Shown piece by piece: positions 8,526 through 17,643 of a stretch of DNA of 64,000 bases. The stretch's first letter is position 1. Each line of letters begins with the position of its first letter. Both the position numbers and the translations under genes were made by a program. The stretch comes from Mycolicibacterium parafortuitum (GTDB taxonomy: Bacteria > Actinomycetota > Actinomycetes > Mycobacteriales > Mycobacteriaceae). Under the pieces are notes generated by a model. The model ran no database searches. It saw only the letters and a list, made by a program, of their open reading frames with translations, and was not told the DNA's origin. The stretch spans positions 3,596,001-3,660,000 of the forward strand of contig NZ_AP022598.1 in the NCBI RefSeq assembly GCF_010725485.1, written 5' to 3'.

Positions 8526-9596
8526 ATGAAGCGGGTCGTGATCTGGGGGACCGGCTTCGTCGGCCGGATGGTGATCGCCGAGGTGGTCAAGCATCCGCGC
8601 TTCGAGCTGGTCGGTGTCGGGGTCGGCAACCCTGACAAGGTCGGCCGCGACGTCGGCGACATCTGCGGGCTCGGCCGGGACCTCGGTCTCACCGCGACCG
8701 ACGACGTCGACGCGCTGATCGACCTGAAACCCGACGCGCTGGTCCACTACGGGCCGACCGCGGCGCGCGCCGACGCCAACATCGAGTTGATCTCCCGGTT
8801 CCTGCGCGCCGGCATCGACGTGTGCTCGACCGCGATGACCCCGTGGATCTGGCCCACGATGCACCTGAACCCGCCGAACTGGATCGAACCCATCACGGTC
8901 GCCTGCGAACTCGGTGAGTCGTCCTGCTTCACCACCGGAATCGATCCGGGTTTCGCCAACGACCTGTTCCCGATGACGCTGATGGGGTTGTGCTCAGAGG
9001 TCCGCACGGTGCGCGCGTCGGAGTTGTTGGACTACACCAACTACGAAGGCGACTACGACAGGGAGATGGGGATCGGGAAACCACCCGAGTTCCGGCCGAT
9101 GCTGGAGAACCCTGACATCCTGGTCTTCGCCTGGGGCGCAACGGTTCCGATGATCGCCCACGCCGCGGGCATCATGCTCGACGAGATCACCACCACCTGG
9201 GAGAAATGGGTCACCCCCGACGAGCGCAAGACCGCCAAGGGCGTCATCGCCCCCGGTAACGTCGCCGCGGTCCGGTTCACCATCAACGGCGTGTACCGCG
9301 GCGAGACCCGCATCCAACTCGAGCACGTCAACCGCATCGGCAACGACGCCGCCCCGGACTGGCCGTCCGGCAACGAGAACGACGTCTATCGCGTGGACAT
9401 CGAGGGCACGCCGAGCATCTTCCAGGAGACCGCGTTCCGGTTCACCGACGGCTCCGGCCGGGACGCCGCCGCGGCCGGATGCCTCGCCACCGGCCTGCGG
9501 GCCCTGAACGCGGTGCCCGCGGTCAACGACCTGCCGCCGGGATGGGTCACCGCGCTGGACCTGCCGCTGATCCCGGGGGCCGGGACGATCCGCTAG
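8526..9596 (+). CDS. DapB-like NAD(P)-dependent oxidoreductase (2,4-diaminopentanoate dehydrogenase-like family)
   Basis: The 356-residue protein has an N-terminal Rossmann motif (V-V-I-W-G-T-G-F-V-G-R) at residues 4-14, and the overall fold pattern of the dihydrodipicolinate-reductase N-terminal domain family found widely in mycobacteria. It is longer than true DapB (about 245) and lacks an obvious DHDP-binding signature, so it is unlikely to be the lysine-pathway enzyme. The reaction is probably NAD(P)-linked, substrate unknown. The gene follows the secreted-protein gene by 1 nt, and its stop overlaps the stop of the convergent SABATH gene by 4 nt. Confidence 0.7.
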   Translation: MKRVVIWGTGFVGRMVIAEVVKHPRFELVGVGVGNPDKVGRDVGDICGLGRDLGLTATDDVDALIDLKPDALVHYGPTAARADANIELISRFLRAGIDVCSTAMTPWIWPTMHLNPPNWIEPITVACELGESSCFTTGIDPGFANDLFPMTLMGLCSEVRTVRASELLDYTNYEGDYDREMGIGKPPEFRPMLENPDILVFAWGATVPMIAHAAGIMLDEITTTWEKWVTPDERKTAKGVIAPGNVAAVRFTINGVYRGETRIQLEHVNRIGNDAAPDWPSGNENDVYRVDIEGTPSIFQETAFRFTDGSGRDAAAAGCLATGLRALNAVPAVNDLPPGWVTALDLPLIPGAGTIR

Positions 9597-10681
9597 CTCT
9601 TCGGCCGCTTGTGCAGTACCACGTGCGCCAGCGGGATCCTCGTCCGCTCGGGGGCGGCCGCCATCCGCTCCGCGACGCCCTTCTCCAGCCGGTCGCAGAA
9701 CTCCGCGACGCGCTGACCGGTCGCCGCGCCGTCGAGCGCCTGCGTCATCGCGGCGAACACCGACACGCGCGCGAATCCGGCCCATCGTTGGCCGAAAGCC
9801 TTGGCGTCGTTGTCGATTCGGTACCGTGCCCAAAACCGGTCCTCGGCGTCGAAGATCTCCAGATGCTCGATCTCCAGACCTTCGAAGCGCCCCGACGGGG
9901 CGAACGGCGCCCGGAAGTCCGCCGCCGCGCGCGCCACGGTCGGGATGCACATCCGGGCCAGTTCGTCGGCGGTCAGCACGCCCGCGCCTGCCAACTCGGC
10001 GAGCGCGTCGAGCATCGCGGTCATCATCGGCCGCAGACCGCCGTTGCCGTCCTCGTCGAGCGCCTGCGTCATCACCAGCAGGCGACCGCCGGGGCACAGT
10101 TCGCGGCCCCGGAAGGCGACGAACTCGTGCCAGTCCCGGGCGGCCTGTTTGGCGTAGGCATCGCGGATGGCCTGATCCGAGGTGAATGCCACCTGCAGTC
10201 GGCCCTCGACACTGCACGGGGTCTGGGTCAGCCAGTCGACCGCCCACGCGCTCCAGCCGAGGTTGACGCTGTTCGACGGCATGATCTGGCGGTAGAACGA
10301 CCGGCCGACCGCCGACACGTAGGTCGCCTTGTCCTTGTGCAGGTAGCTGTCCGGGTCGTTCTCCAGGACGTGGAACAGCGCGCTGAAATCGTTGTCGGCC
10401 CTGTCGGTGTGCGCGACGAGCACGGAGTGCTCGGGCCGGGTTCGCTTGCGCAGCACCGCGATCGCCGCGCCGACGGGAAGCAGCGAGGTCATCCCGTCGG
10501 CGGCGCCGTAGTCGGCGATCACGATCGGCTGCGGAGGCTGGGGGATCGGCACCGCGGCGGCCGCCCGCTCGAAGACCGCGATCGCGGGGACCAGGCCCGA
10601 GGCCTGCAGCCGCGACGCGGCGCTGTAGAACGGGCTGCCGGCGGGTTCCGGACGCACGACGATGCTGGACTCAGCCATCAT
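9593..10681 (-). CDS. SABATH-type SAM-dependent carboxyl methyltransferase
   Basis: This 362-residue protein reads as a member of the salicylate/jasmonate carboxyl methyltransferase (SABATH) family. It shows an early S-A-A-S-R-L-Q segment, the SAM motif I-V-I-A-D-Y-G-A-A-D-G at about residue 53, and the block S-N-S-V-N-L-G-W-S-A-W-A-V-D-W-L near residue 137, equivalent to the plant S-x-S-S-L-x-W-L-S region. Such enzymes methylate small carboxylic acids. Bacterial copies are much rarer than plant ones but occur in mycobacteria. The start is one of two consecutive ATGs (10681/10678), and a TACGGT box 7 nt upstream suggests a leaderless mRNA. Confidence 0.75.
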   Translation of the reverse strand: MMAESSIVVRPEPAGSPFYSAASRLQASGLVPAIAVFERAAAAVPIPQPPQPIVIADYGAADGMTSLLPVGAAIAVLRKRTRPEHSVLVAHTDRADNDFSALFHVLENDPDSYLHKDKATYVSAVGRSFYRQIMPSNSVNLGWSAWAVDWLTQTPCSVEGRLQVAFTSDQAIRDAYAKQAARDWHEFVAFRGRELCPGGRLLVMTQALDEDGNGGLRPMMTAMLDALAELAGAGVLTADELARMCIPTVARAAADFRAPFAPSGRFEGLEIEHLEIFDAEDRFWARYRIDNDAKAFGQRWAGFARVSVFAAMTQALDGAATGQRVAEFCDRLEKGVAERMAAAPERTRIPLAHVVLHKRPKS

Positions 10682-10688
10682 CTCTCAA

Positions 10689-10694
10689 ACCGTA
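10689..10694 (-). promoter_or_regulatory. Probable -10 box of a leaderless promoter (SABATH gene)
   Basis: TACGGT on the minus strand is separated by 7 nt (TTGAGAG) from the ATG at 10681. It matches TANNNT and leaderless spacing. Confidence 0.45.
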
Positions 10695-10752
10695 GTCCTC
10701 GCACCCGCCGCGTGTCGGAGTTCGAGGCCGAGGAACGCCGGAACCCGCAGGC

Positions 10753-11382
10753 CTAGTGGCCCCGCGCGACCCACTCGTCGTAGTGCACGATCTCGTCACC
10801 CACCGTCGTCGAATCACCGTGTCCGGTGTAGACGACCGTCTCGCCGGGCAGCTTGCCCAGCCGGCCCGAGATCGATTCCAGGATGGTCGGGAAATCCGAG
10901 AACGACCGGCCCGTCGCCCCCGGCCCGCCCTGGAACAGCGTGTCGCCGCTGAACACCGCGTTGAGTTCCGGCGCGTGCCAGCACACCGAACCGGGGGAGT
11001 GCCCCGGGGTGTGCAGCGCACGCAGTTCGGTGCCGGCGACCCGCAGCGTCTCGCGGTCGGACACCGAACGGAAGTCACTGTCCGGGTGCGTCATTCGCCA
11101 CAGCACCTCGTCAGCGGGATGCAGCAGCACCGGCGCGTCGAGCGCCTGGCCCAGCTGCGGGGCAACCGTGACGTGGTCGTTGTGGCCGTGCGTGCAGACG
11201 ACCGCGACCACGTGCCTGCCGCCGACGGCCTCGATGATCGGGTCCGCGGTGTGCGCGGCGTCGAACACCACCACTTCCTTGTCGTCGCCGACCAGCCAGA
11301 TGTTGTTGTCGACGTCCCAGCTGCCGCCGTCGAGTTCGAACGTGCCGCTGGTGACCAGCCGCTGGATCGGTCCGCCGGTCAC
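10753..11382 (-). CDS. MBL-fold metallo-hydrolase, partner of mscR
   Basis: The 209-residue metallo-beta-lactamase-fold hydrolase has the zinc motif T-H-G-H-N-D-H at about residue 65, followed by H-T-P-G-H-S-P-G and F-S-G-D-T-L-F. It starts with a GTG that overlaps the mscR stop (GTGA), so the two are co-translated. In mycobacteria this pair is conserved (Rv2259-Rv2260 as I recall). By analogy with glyoxalase II-type enzymes it may hydrolyse a mycothiol thioester such as S-formylmycothiol produced by MscR; that step is inference. Confidence 0.85.
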   Translation of the reverse strand: MTGGPIQRLVTSGTFELDGGSWDVDNNIWLVGDDKEVVVFDAAHTADPIIEAVGGRHVVAVVCTHGHNDHVTVAPQLGQALDAPVLLHPADEVLWRMTHPDSDFRSVSDRETLRVAGTELRALHTPGHSPGSVCWHAPELNAVFSGDTLFQGGPGATGRSFSDFPTILESISGRLGKLPGETVVYTGHGDSTTVGDEIVHYDEWVARGH

Positions 11383-12464
11383 AGGACCACCACCGAACGC
11401 AGCACCTCGCCGGCGTGCATTTTGTGGAAGGCGTCTTCGATGTGGTCGAGTCCGATGCGTTCGGAGACGAATTTGTCGAGGGGGAAGCGGCCTTGGAGGT
11501 AGAGGCTGATGAGGGTGGGGAAGTCGCGTTCGGGTAGGCAGTCGCCGTACCAGGAGGATTTGAGTGCTCCGCCGCGGGAGAAGAAGTCGATCAGCGGCAT
11601 GTCCAGGGTCATGTCGGGGGTGGGGACGCCGACCAGGACGACGGTGCCGGCGAGGTCGCGGGCGTAGAAGGCTTGTTTCCAGGTTTCGGGGCGTCCGACG
11701 GCGTCGATGACGACGTCGGCGCCGAACCCGTCGGTGAGATCTTGGATCGTGGCCACCGGGTCGAGGTCTCGGGCGTTGATGGTGTGGGTGGCGCCGAAGT
11801 GCCGGGCCCAGTCCAGTTTCCGGTTGTCGGTGTCGACGGCGATGATCTTCTTGGCCCCGACCAGTGCGGCGCCGGCGATGGCGGCATCACCGACGCCGCC
11901 GCAGCCGATGACCGCGACGGTGTCGTCGCGGGTGAGCGCGCCGGTGTTGATGGCCGCGCCGAGGCCGGCCATCACGCCGCAGCCCAGCAGGCCGGCGGCG
12001 GCGGGGTCGGCGGCGGGATCGACTTTGGTGCACTGACCCTCGTGGACGAGGGTTTTGTCGGCGAACGCGCCGATGCCCAGGGCGGGGGTCAGTTCGGTGC
12101 CGTCGGTCAGCGTCATCTTCTGGGTGGCGTTGTGGGTGTCGAAGCACAGGTGCGGGCGGCCGCGTTTGCAGGCGCGGCATTGTCCGCAGACGGCGCGCCA
12201 GTTGAGGATGACGAAGTCGCCGGGTGCGACGTTGGTGACGCCCTCGCCCACGGTTTCGACGATGCCGGCGGCTTCGTGGCCGAGCAGGAACGGGAACTCG
12301 TCGTTGATGCCGCCGTCGCGGTAGGTCAGGTCGGTGTGGCAGACCCCGCAGGCCTGGACGGCCACGACCACTTCGCCGGGTCCGGGATCGGGGATGACGA
12401 TGTCGACCACCTCGACCGGCTGGCCCTTGGCCCGCGAAATCACACCACGCACTGTCTGAGTCAT
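11379..12464 (-). CDS. mscR: S-(hydroxymethyl)mycothiol dehydrogenase / S-nitrosomycothiol reductase
   Basis: This 361-residue zinc-dependent medium-chain alcohol dehydrogenase has the catalytic zinc ligands in C-G-V-C-H-T-D and G-H-E-A-A-G, a structural-zinc Cys lobe [15 protein letters not shown], and the NAD motif [10 protein letters not shown]. Sequence and genomic partner match the mycobacterial mycothiol-dependent formaldehyde dehydrogenase, which also reduces S-nitrosomycothiol. It acts in the cytosol in formaldehyde and NO detoxification. It is first gene of a two-gene operon with the MBL hydrolase. A TAGGGT box 6 nt upstream of the ATG suggests a leaderless start. The divergent neighbour is a methyltransferase. 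Confidence 0.9.
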   Translation of the reverse strand: MTQTVRGVISRAKGQPVEVVDIVIPDPGPGEVVVAVQACGVCHTDLTYRDGGINDEFPFLLGHEAAGIVETVGEGVTNVAPGDFVILNWRAVCGQCRACKRGRPHLCFDTHNATQKMTLTDGTELTPALGIGAFADKTLVHEGQCTKVDPAADPAAAGLLGCGVMAGLGAAINTGALTRDDTVAVIGCGGVGDAAIAGAALVGAKKIIAVDTDNRKLDWARHFGATHTINARDLDPVATIQDLTDGFGADVVIDAVGRPETWKQAFYARDLAGTVVLVGVPTPDMTLDMPLIDFFSRGGALKSSWYGDCLPERDFPTLISLYLQGRFPLDKFVSERIGLDHIEDAFHKMHAGEVLRSVVVL

Positions 12465-12470
12465 GCCTGA

Positions 12471-12476
12471 ACCCTA
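12471..12476 (-). promoter_or_regulatory. Probable -10 box of a leaderless promoter (mscR)
   Basis: TAGGGT (minus strand) followed by 6 nt and the mscR ATG at 12464; fits TANNNT and leaderless spacing. Confidence 0.45.
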
Positions 12477-12559
12477 ATGGGTCCGGCTCACTCGAGACAT
12501 GTCTGGCCGTATTGGACGGCAGGCTCGCCAAACGGTCCGCCCAACTGGTCTGACCGGCC

Positions 12560-12565
12560 TAGCGT
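12560..12565 (+). promoter_or_regulatory. Probable -10 box of a leaderless promoter (methyltransferase at 12572)
   Basis: TAGCGT followed by 6 nt (CTAGCC) and the ATG at 12572. No Shine-Dalgarno is present. Confidence 0.45.
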
Positions 12566-12571
12566 CTAGCC

Positions 12572-13630
12572 ATGAGCATCGCGGAAACCACCGAGGATTT
12601 CGCCCAACGCATCGTCGGCGCCATCGACGCCGCGAGCATCGCACTGTTGGTGTCCATCGGCCACCAGACCAAACTCTTCGACATCCTCGCGTCGCTGCCA
12701 CCTGCGACCAGCGCCCAGGTCGCCGACGCCGCAGGCCTCGACGAACGCTATGTGCGGGAATGGCTCGGCGGTGTCGCGGCCGGACGCGTCGTCGACTACG
12801 ACCCCCAGACCCAGACGTACTCGCTGCCGGCACACCGCGCGGCGGTGCTGACCCGCGCCGCGGGCCCGGACAACCTTGCCCGTGTCGCGCAGTTCATCCC
12901 GCTGCTCAGCGAGGTCGAGCAGAAGGTGATCGAGTGCTTCCGCCACGGTGGGGGCCTGTCCTATGCCGAGTATCCGCGGTTCCACACGCTGATGGCCGAG
13001 CAGAGCGGCGAGGTCTTCGAAGCGGCGCTCGTCGACGTGGTGCTACCCATGGCCGGCGGGTTGCCCGACCGGCTCCGTGCCGGCGCCGACGTCGCCGACT
13101 TCGGTTGCGGCAGTGGCCATGCCGTCAACGTGATGGCCGCGGCATTCCCGCACAGCCGCTTCACCGGCATCGACTTCTCCGAAGAGGGCCTCGCCGCGGG
13201 TGCGGCCGAAGCGCGCAAACGCGGGCTGACCAACGCGAACTTCCAGGCCGCGGACGTCGCCGCGTTCGACGCCGTCGAGGCCTTCGACGTGATCACCGCG
13301 TTCGACGCGATCCACGACCAGGCCCACCCGGCCCAGGTGTTGGCCAACATCCAGCGGGCGCTGCGGCCCGGCGGCGTGTTCCTGATGGTCGACATCAAGT
13401 CCTCGAGCCGGCTCGAGGGCAACATCGGGATGCCGTTCGCCCCGTACCTCTACACCGTGTCGACCATGCACTGCATGAGCGTGTCGCTCGGACTCGACGG
13501 TGCCGGCCTCGGCACCTGCTGGGGGCGTGAGCTGGCGACCGCGATGCTCGGCGACGCCGGCTTCGGCGATGTCGAGGTACGTGAGATCGAGTCCGACCCG
13601 ATCAACTACTACTACGTCGCCAGGAAGTGA
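12572..13630 (+). CDS. SAM-dependent methyltransferase with N-terminal winged-helix dimerisation domain
   Basis: The 352-residue protein has two parts. Residues about 20-100 form a winged-helix-like region ([22 protein letters not shown]) as in O-methyltransferases. A class I methyltransferase domain follows, with the SAM motif [10 protein letters not shown] near residue 170 and an acidic [11 protein letters not shown] motif IV. The equivalent M. tuberculosis gene (Rv2258c as recalled) was annotated as a regulator because of the N-terminal helix-turn-helix look, but the architecture is that of a small-molecule methyltransferase. Substrate unknown. It is divergent from mscR and may share its 107-bp control region. 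Confidence 0.85.
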   Translation: MSIAETTEDFAQRIVGAIDAASIALLVSIGHQTKLFDILASLPPATSAQVADAAGLDERYVREWLGGVAAGRVVDYDPQTQTYSLPAHRAAVLTRAAGPDNLARVAQFIPLLSEVEQKVIECFRHGGGLSYAEYPRFHTLMAEQSGEVFEAALVDVVLPMAGGLPDRLRAGADVADFGCGSGHAVNVMAAAFPHSRFTGIDFSEEGLAAGAAEARKRGLTNANFQAADVAAFDAVEAFDVITAFDAIHDQAHPAQVLANIQRALRPGGVFLMVDIKSSSRLEGNIGMPFAPYLYTVSTMHCMSVSLGLDGAGLGTCWGRELATAMLGDAGFGDVEVREIESDPINYYYVARK

Positions 13631-13647
13631 CGTCGCCGGCAAGTGAA

Positions 13648-13653
13648 TATGCT
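13648..13653 (+). promoter_or_regulatory. Possible -10 box (serine hydrolase at 13662)
   Basis: TATGCT followed by 8 nt and the ATG at 13662. It lies just after the upstream gene's stop, so an internal leaderless promoter is possible. Confidence 0.35.
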
Positions 13654-13661
13654 CGGGCGCG

Positions 13662-14486
13662 ATGAGCGCACTCGACATCCTCGATGACTGGCCGGTCCCC
13701 ACTGTCGCCGCCGCGGTGGTCGGGGCCTCGGGCGTGCTGGACCAGCACGGCGATGTCGACCACCGGTTCGCGCTGGCGTCGGTGACCAAACCGCTCGTCG
13801 CCCGCGCCGCCCAGGTCGCCGTCGAGGAGGGGGCGGTCGAACTCGACACCGAGGCCGGGCCGCCGGGGGCGACGGTGCGCCACCTGCTGGCACACACCGC
13901 CGGCTACGAGATGACGTCGTCGAAGGTGCTCGCCGCGCCCGGCACCCGCCGGATCTACTCCAACCACGGGTTCACCGTGCTGGCCGAGTCGATCGAGGCC
14001 GCCACCGAGATCCCGTTCCCGGGCTACCTCGCCGAGGCGGTGTTCACCCCGCTGGGAATGACGGCCACGCATTTCGACGGCGGAGCCGAGGCCGCCGGCT
14101 ACGGCGCGACGTCCACGGTGACCGACCTCGTCGCATTCGCCGCCGACCTGCTCGCTCCCGTGACGGTGTCCGAGCAGATGCACAGCGAAGCGACGAGCGT
14201 CCAGTTCCCGGGTCTGGACGGGGTGCTGCCGGGCTTCGGGGTGCAACGCCCCAACGACTGGGGTCTGGGTTTCGAGATCCGCGGCAACAAGTCTCCGCAC
14301 TGGACGGGCGCGCAGAACTCACCGCGCACCTTCGGTCATTTCGGCCAGTCCGGGACGTTTCTGTGGGTCGATCCGGTCGTCTCACTGGCGCTGGTCGTGC
14401 TGACCGACCGCAAATTCGGCGAGTGGGCGCATTCGGTGATGCCCGCACTGTCTGATGAAGTCCTAAGAGAGTGGGGGGCGGACTAG
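13662..14486 (+). CDS. Beta-lactamase/PBP-fold serine hydrolase
   Basis: This 274-residue member of the class C beta-lactamase-like (DUF/esterase/PBP4*) superfamily shows the three family boxes: S-V-T-K (nucleophile Ser and Lys) near residue 44, Y-S-N near residue 100, and a terminal H-F-G in G-H-F-G-Q-S-G. No signal peptide is visible, so it is likely cytosolic and more probably an esterase or peptidase than a drug-resistance enzyme. It is shorter than typical class C enzymes (about 360), with a trimmed N-terminus. It lies 31 bp downstream of the methyltransferase in the same direction. Confidence 0.8.
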   Translation: MSALDILDDWPVPTVAAAVVGASGVLDQHGDVDHRFALASVTKPLVARAAQVAVEEGAVELDTEAGPPGATVRHLLAHTAGYEMTSSKVLAAPGTRRIYSNHGFTVLAESIEAATEIPFPGYLAEAVFTPLGMTATHFDGGAEAAGYGATSTVTDLVAFAADLLAPVTVSEQMHSEATSVQFPGLDGVLPGFGVQRPNDWGLGFEIRGNKSPHWTGAQNSPRTFGHFGQSGTFLWVDPVVSLALVVLTDRKFGEWAHSVMPALSDEVLREWGAD

Positions 14487-14622
14487 CGCAACATGCGCCT
14501 CACGAGGCACAATGGACCCGCAAGTCACAACTTCATCGAATGTAACGCGCACCTACCCGTGCTGCTCGGAAACCACCAGGTCGTTGGGGAAGACGTCCCT
14601 CGTGGAACCGAAGGAGCAGGAG

Positions 14623-15135
14623 ATGCGTGCAGCGAACCAATTCGCCGACGCGACGACGGGCGTGGTCTACATCCACGCGTCGCCCGCGGCGGTGTGCCCG
14701 CATGTCGAGTGGGCGTTGTCGTCGACCCTCAATGCGAGGGCGAATCTGAAGTGGACCCCGCAGCCGGCCATGCCCGGACAGCTGCGCGCCGTCACGAACT
14801 GGGTCGGCCCGGTCGGGACCGGCGCCCAGCTGGCAAACGCGCTGCGGTCCTGGTCGGTGCTGCGCTTCGAGGTGACCGAAGACCCCAGCCACGGCGTGGA
14901 CGGGCACCGCTGGTGCCACACCCCGCAGCTCGGTCTGTGGAGCGGTGCGATGAGCGCCAACGGCGACGTGATGGTCGGTGAGATGCGGTTGCGCGCCCTG
15001 ATGGAATCGGGCGCCGACATGCTGGCCGCCGAACTGGACGCGGTGCTCGGCACCGCCTGGGACGAACAGCTCGAGGCCTACCGCGACGGCGGCGAGGGTG
15101 CCGAGGTCAGCTGGCTGAGCAGGGGAGTCGGCTAG
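14623..15135 (+). CDS. DUF3145 family protein
   Basis: The 170-residue protein starts at the ATG at 14623 (MRAANQFADATTG), with a good Shine-Dalgarno (AAGGAG) in 14611-14616. The ORF is open further upstream to 14512, but that extension is not protein-like. The sequence T-G-V-V-Y-I-H-A-S-P-A-A-V-C-P-H-V-E-W-A is characteristic of DUF3145, a conserved actinobacterial family of unknown function located beside the FAS-II region in mycobacteria. No signal peptide or membrane segment. Its stop overlaps the stop of the convergent lipid kinase gene by 4 nt. The 136 bp before it hold no recognisable gene. Confidence 0.85.
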   Translation: MRAANQFADATTGVVYIHASPAAVCPHVEWALSSTLNARANLKWTPQPAMPGQLRAVTNWVGPVGTGAQLANALRSWSVLRFEVTEDPSHGVDGHRWCHTPQLGLWSGAMSANGDVMVGEMRLRALMESGADMLAAELDAVLGTAWDEQLEAYRDGGEGAEVSWLSRGVG

Positions 15136-16046
15136 GCCGGCGATCCGGCCGGGCGCAGCACCGTCAGTGCGTCCGGCACCGCCGACACCCGCACCGGCAG
15201 CGGGCACACATACTCGCCGTCGGCGTAGGCGGTGATCTCCGGATTCTCGGGGCACTCGACCGTGACGGTGCGCGCACGTCGGGTGCTCACCTCGTCGAGA
15301 TCGACGTGCGTGCCCTTGAACACCGTCGGGAACAGCCGGATCAGCCGCGTCCGGGACGCCGACGCGACCATCGTCGCGTCGAGCATCCCGTCGCGCGGAT
15401 CGGCGCCGGGGCAGATCTTCATGCCGCCGCCGTAGCTGCGGGTGTTGCCGAACGCCGCGAGCGTCAGCAACGTGTCGTACTCGCCGTCGTCATCGAAGGA
15501 CAACCGGAACGGCAGCAGCCGCAGCTGCGAGATCTCGGCGATCATCGCGAGGTTGTAGCGCATCCGGCCGTGCGGCCAGCGCATCCGGTTGGTCCGATCG
15601 GTCACCAGGGAGTCGAACCCGGCGGCCATCACCGTGCCGAACCAGCGGTCGGTGCCGTCCGCGCCCGCGATTCGGCCCAGGTCCACCCGGTCGGCGATCC
15701 CGTCCACGATCACGTCGGCGGCGGCCTCGGGGTCGCGGGTCGGGACGCCGAACTCGCGGGCGTGGTCGTTGCCGGTGCCGGCCGGGATGATGCCGAGCGG
15801 GACGCCCGTTTGCGCGAGCACCTGAAGCGCCAGCGAGATGATGCCGTCGCCGCCGACGACGACGAGCGCATCCATCCCGCGGTCCAGTGCGCCCTCGACC
15901 AGGGTGCGGGCGTGGGCGGAGTCTCTGCCCGCGATCGCGACGACGTCCACGCCCCGCCGGTGCAGCTGCGTGATCGCACGCTCGGCGGCGTGCGGTGCGC
16001 TGCCGTGCCCGGAGGCCGGATTGGTCAGCACGGTGACGCGGTTCAC
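15132..16046 (-). CDS. Diacylglycerol/lipid kinase family protein (Rv2252-like)
   Basis: The GTG at 16046 gives 304 residues: the upstream FAD-oxidase stop overlaps it by 4 nt (GTGA), and the first residues V-N-R-V-T-V-L-T-N-P-A-S-G-H-G match the DAGK_cat start. Key motifs are G-G-D-G-I-I-S near residue 65 and P-A-G-T-G-N-D-H-A-R-E-F near residue 90. The C-terminal beta-sandwich has the usual C-P-G-A and E-Y-V-C-P-L endings. The M. tuberculosis homologue phosphorylates diacylglycerol and takes part in phosphatidylinositol mannoside metabolism as I recall. It is co-transcribed with the ADPS-like oxidase, suggesting a shared ether or glycerolipid route (inference). Confidence 0.85.
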   Translation of the reverse strand: MNRVTVLTNPASGHGSAPHAAERAITQLHRRGVDVVAIAGRDSAHARTLVEGALDRGMDALVVVGGDGIISLALQVLAQTGVPLGIIPAGTGNDHAREFGVPTRDPEAAADVIVDGIADRVDLGRIAGADGTDRWFGTVMAAGFDSLVTDRTNRMRWPHGRMRYNLAMIAEISQLRLLPFRLSFDDDGEYDTLLTLAAFGNTRSYGGGMKICPGADPRDGMLDATMVASASRTRLIRLFPTVFKGTHVDLDEVSTRRARTVTVECPENPEITAYADGEYVCPLPVRVSAVPDALTVLRPAGSPA

Positions 16047-17626
16047 GGAATCAGCTTGCCCGGGTTCAGGATTCCGGTCGGATCGAGTGCGGACTTGACC
16101 GCCCGCAGCACGGCGACGCCGAGGTCGCCGACCTCGGCGCGCATCCACGGCCGGTGGTCGGCGCCGACGGCGTGGTGATGGGTGATCGTCGCGCCGGTAC
16201 GCACCATGGCGTCCGAGGCCGCGGCCTTGGCCGCGCGCCACTGCTCGATCGGGTTGCCGCGCTGGGCGGCCACCACGGTGAAGTACAGCGAGGCGCCGGT
16301 CGGGTACACATGCGAAATGTGGCACAGCACCAGCGCCGGTGTCCCGGAATCGGCGAGCGAGCGGGTGAGGGCCTCGGTGACAGCGGATTTGAGCGCCGGC
16401 ACGTTCGACCAGTTGGTCGCCGTCTCCAGCGTCTCGCACAGCGCGCCCGCCGACAGCAGCGAGTCGCGAAGATAGGGCGCGTTGAACCGGCCGTGCTCCC
16501 AGGCGCGGGCGGGCTCTTCGCCCAGTGACGTTGCGCCCTTGGCCAGCAGCAGGTCCCGGGTCTCGGCATGCCGGCTCGCGACGTGCGCGTCGGTGCCCTC
16601 GAACACGGTGATCGCCAGGCATCCGCCGGTGATCTGCTGCTCGCCGATGCTCTCGGTGGTCGCCAGGTTGACCCCGGTCTCGGCCTCGTCGGACAGCCGG
16701 ATCACGGTGGGCCCGGTGCCGGTCTGCACCACCGCCCGCAGCGCGTGCGCTCCGGTGGCGAAGTCCGGGAACGACCACGCCTCGTAGCGGGTCGCCTCCG
16801 GTACGGGGTGCACGCGCACGCGAACGCGGGTGATGATGCCCAGCGTGCCCTCCGAGCCGATCAGCAACTGCCGCAGATCCGGTCCGGCCGCCGACTCCGG
16901 GGCCCGACCCAGGTCGAGGACACCGGCCGGGGTGACGGCCCGCAGTCCGCGGACCATGTCGTTGAACCGGCCGTAACCCGCGGAGTCCTGACCGGACGAG
17001 CGGGTGGCGGCGAAGCCCCCGATCGTCGCGAACAGGAAACTCTGCGGGAAGTGGCCCAGCGAGAAGCCGCGTTCGCCGAGCAGGCGTTCGGCCTCGGGCC
17101 CGGTCAGGCCGGCACCCAGTTCCGCCTCCCAGGACACCTCGTCGAGGGAATGCAGTGCGTCGAGTCTGCGCAGGTCCAGCGAGACGACGGCCTTGAAGTC
17201 ACCGCGCGTCGGGTCCAGGCCGCCGACCACACTGGTGCCGCCGCCGAACGGGACGACCGCGATGCTGTGGTCGGCGCAGAACCGGAGCACCGCGGCGATC
17301 TCGTCCTCGCTGCCCGGAACCAGCACCGCGTCGGGCGCGTCCTGGATGCCGAAGTCCCTGCGCCGCAACAGGTCCAGTGTGGATTTGCCGCCTGCCCGCA
17401 GCAGCCGGGCGTGGTCGTCGACGGTGACGTGCTCCGCGCCGACGATCGCGGTCAACCCGTCGCGGTCGGCCGCCGACAAGGCCGACGGACGTAGCTTGAC
17501 CTGTTCGAGCATGGGGGCCTCGACGGCGTCGGTGTCGATCCCGAGCGCCTGGTGCAGCAGTGACCGAATACCGGGGGACAGCGGCTTGGCGGCTGCTGGG
17601 TCGCCCCAGGCGTTCCATTGCATCAT
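16043..17626 (-). CDS. FAD-linked oxidase resembling alkyldihydroxyacetonephosphate synthase
   Basis: The 527-residue VAO-family flavoprotein has the FAD-binding segment V-V-P-F-G-G-G-T-S-V-V-G-G, the Q-D-S-A-G-Y-G-R-F-N-D-M loop, G-S-E-G-T-L-G-I-I-T, and near the C-terminus the H-H-H motif (I-T-H-H-H-A-V-G-A-D-H) typical of alkyl-DHAP synthases, which make ether bonds. D-lactate/glycolate oxidases are the main alternative, but they lack the triple His. The start is one of two tandem ATGs (17626/17623). Only 17 bp separate it from the divergent TetR gene. The next gene on the operon is the lipid kinase. Confidence 0.85.
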   Translation of the reverse strand: MMQWNAWGDPAAAKPLSPGIRSLLHQALGIDTDAVEAPMLEQVKLRPSALSAADRDGLTAIVGAEHVTVDDHARLLRAGGKSTLDLLRRRDFGIQDAPDAVLVPGSEDEIAAVLRFCADHSIAVVPFGGGTSVVGGLDPTRGDFKAVVSLDLRRLDALHSLDEVSWEAELGAGLTGPEAERLLGERGFSLGHFPQSFLFATIGGFAATRSSGQDSAGYGRFNDMVRGLRAVTPAGVLDLGRAPESAAGPDLRQLLIGSEGTLGIITRVRVRVHPVPEATRYEAWSFPDFATGAHALRAVVQTGTGPTVIRLSDEAETGVNLATTESIGEQQITGGCLAITVFEGTDAHVASRHAETRDLLLAKGATSLGEEPARAWEHGRFNAPYLRDSLLSAGALCETLETATNWSNVPALKSAVTEALTRSLADSGTPALVLCHISHVYPTGASLYFTVVAAQRGNPIEQWRAAKAAASDAMVRTGATITHHHAVGADHRPWMRAEVGDLGVAVLRAVKSALDPTGILNPGKLIP

Positions 17627-17643
17627 GCGTTACAGTATTACAG
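17627..17643. promoter_or_regulatory. Overlapping divergent leaderless promoters between FAD oxidase and TetR
   Basis: The 17-bp gap carries a TANNNT hexamer on each strand. TACAGT (+, 17631-17636) is 7 nt before the TetR ATG at 17644. TACTGT (-, 17632-17637) is 5 nt before the oxidase ATG at 17626 and 8 nt before the second ATG. The two boxes are the same DNA offset by 1 bp, so only one polymerase could bind at a time. The gap also has a direct repeat TTACAG-TA-TTACAG (17630-17643). Confidence 0.5.

Noticed and set aside
15132..16778. 548-residue FAD-oxidase/kinase fusion
   Set aside because: The N-terminal part is an off-frame reading of the FAD oxidase; the kinase starts at the GTG at 16046.
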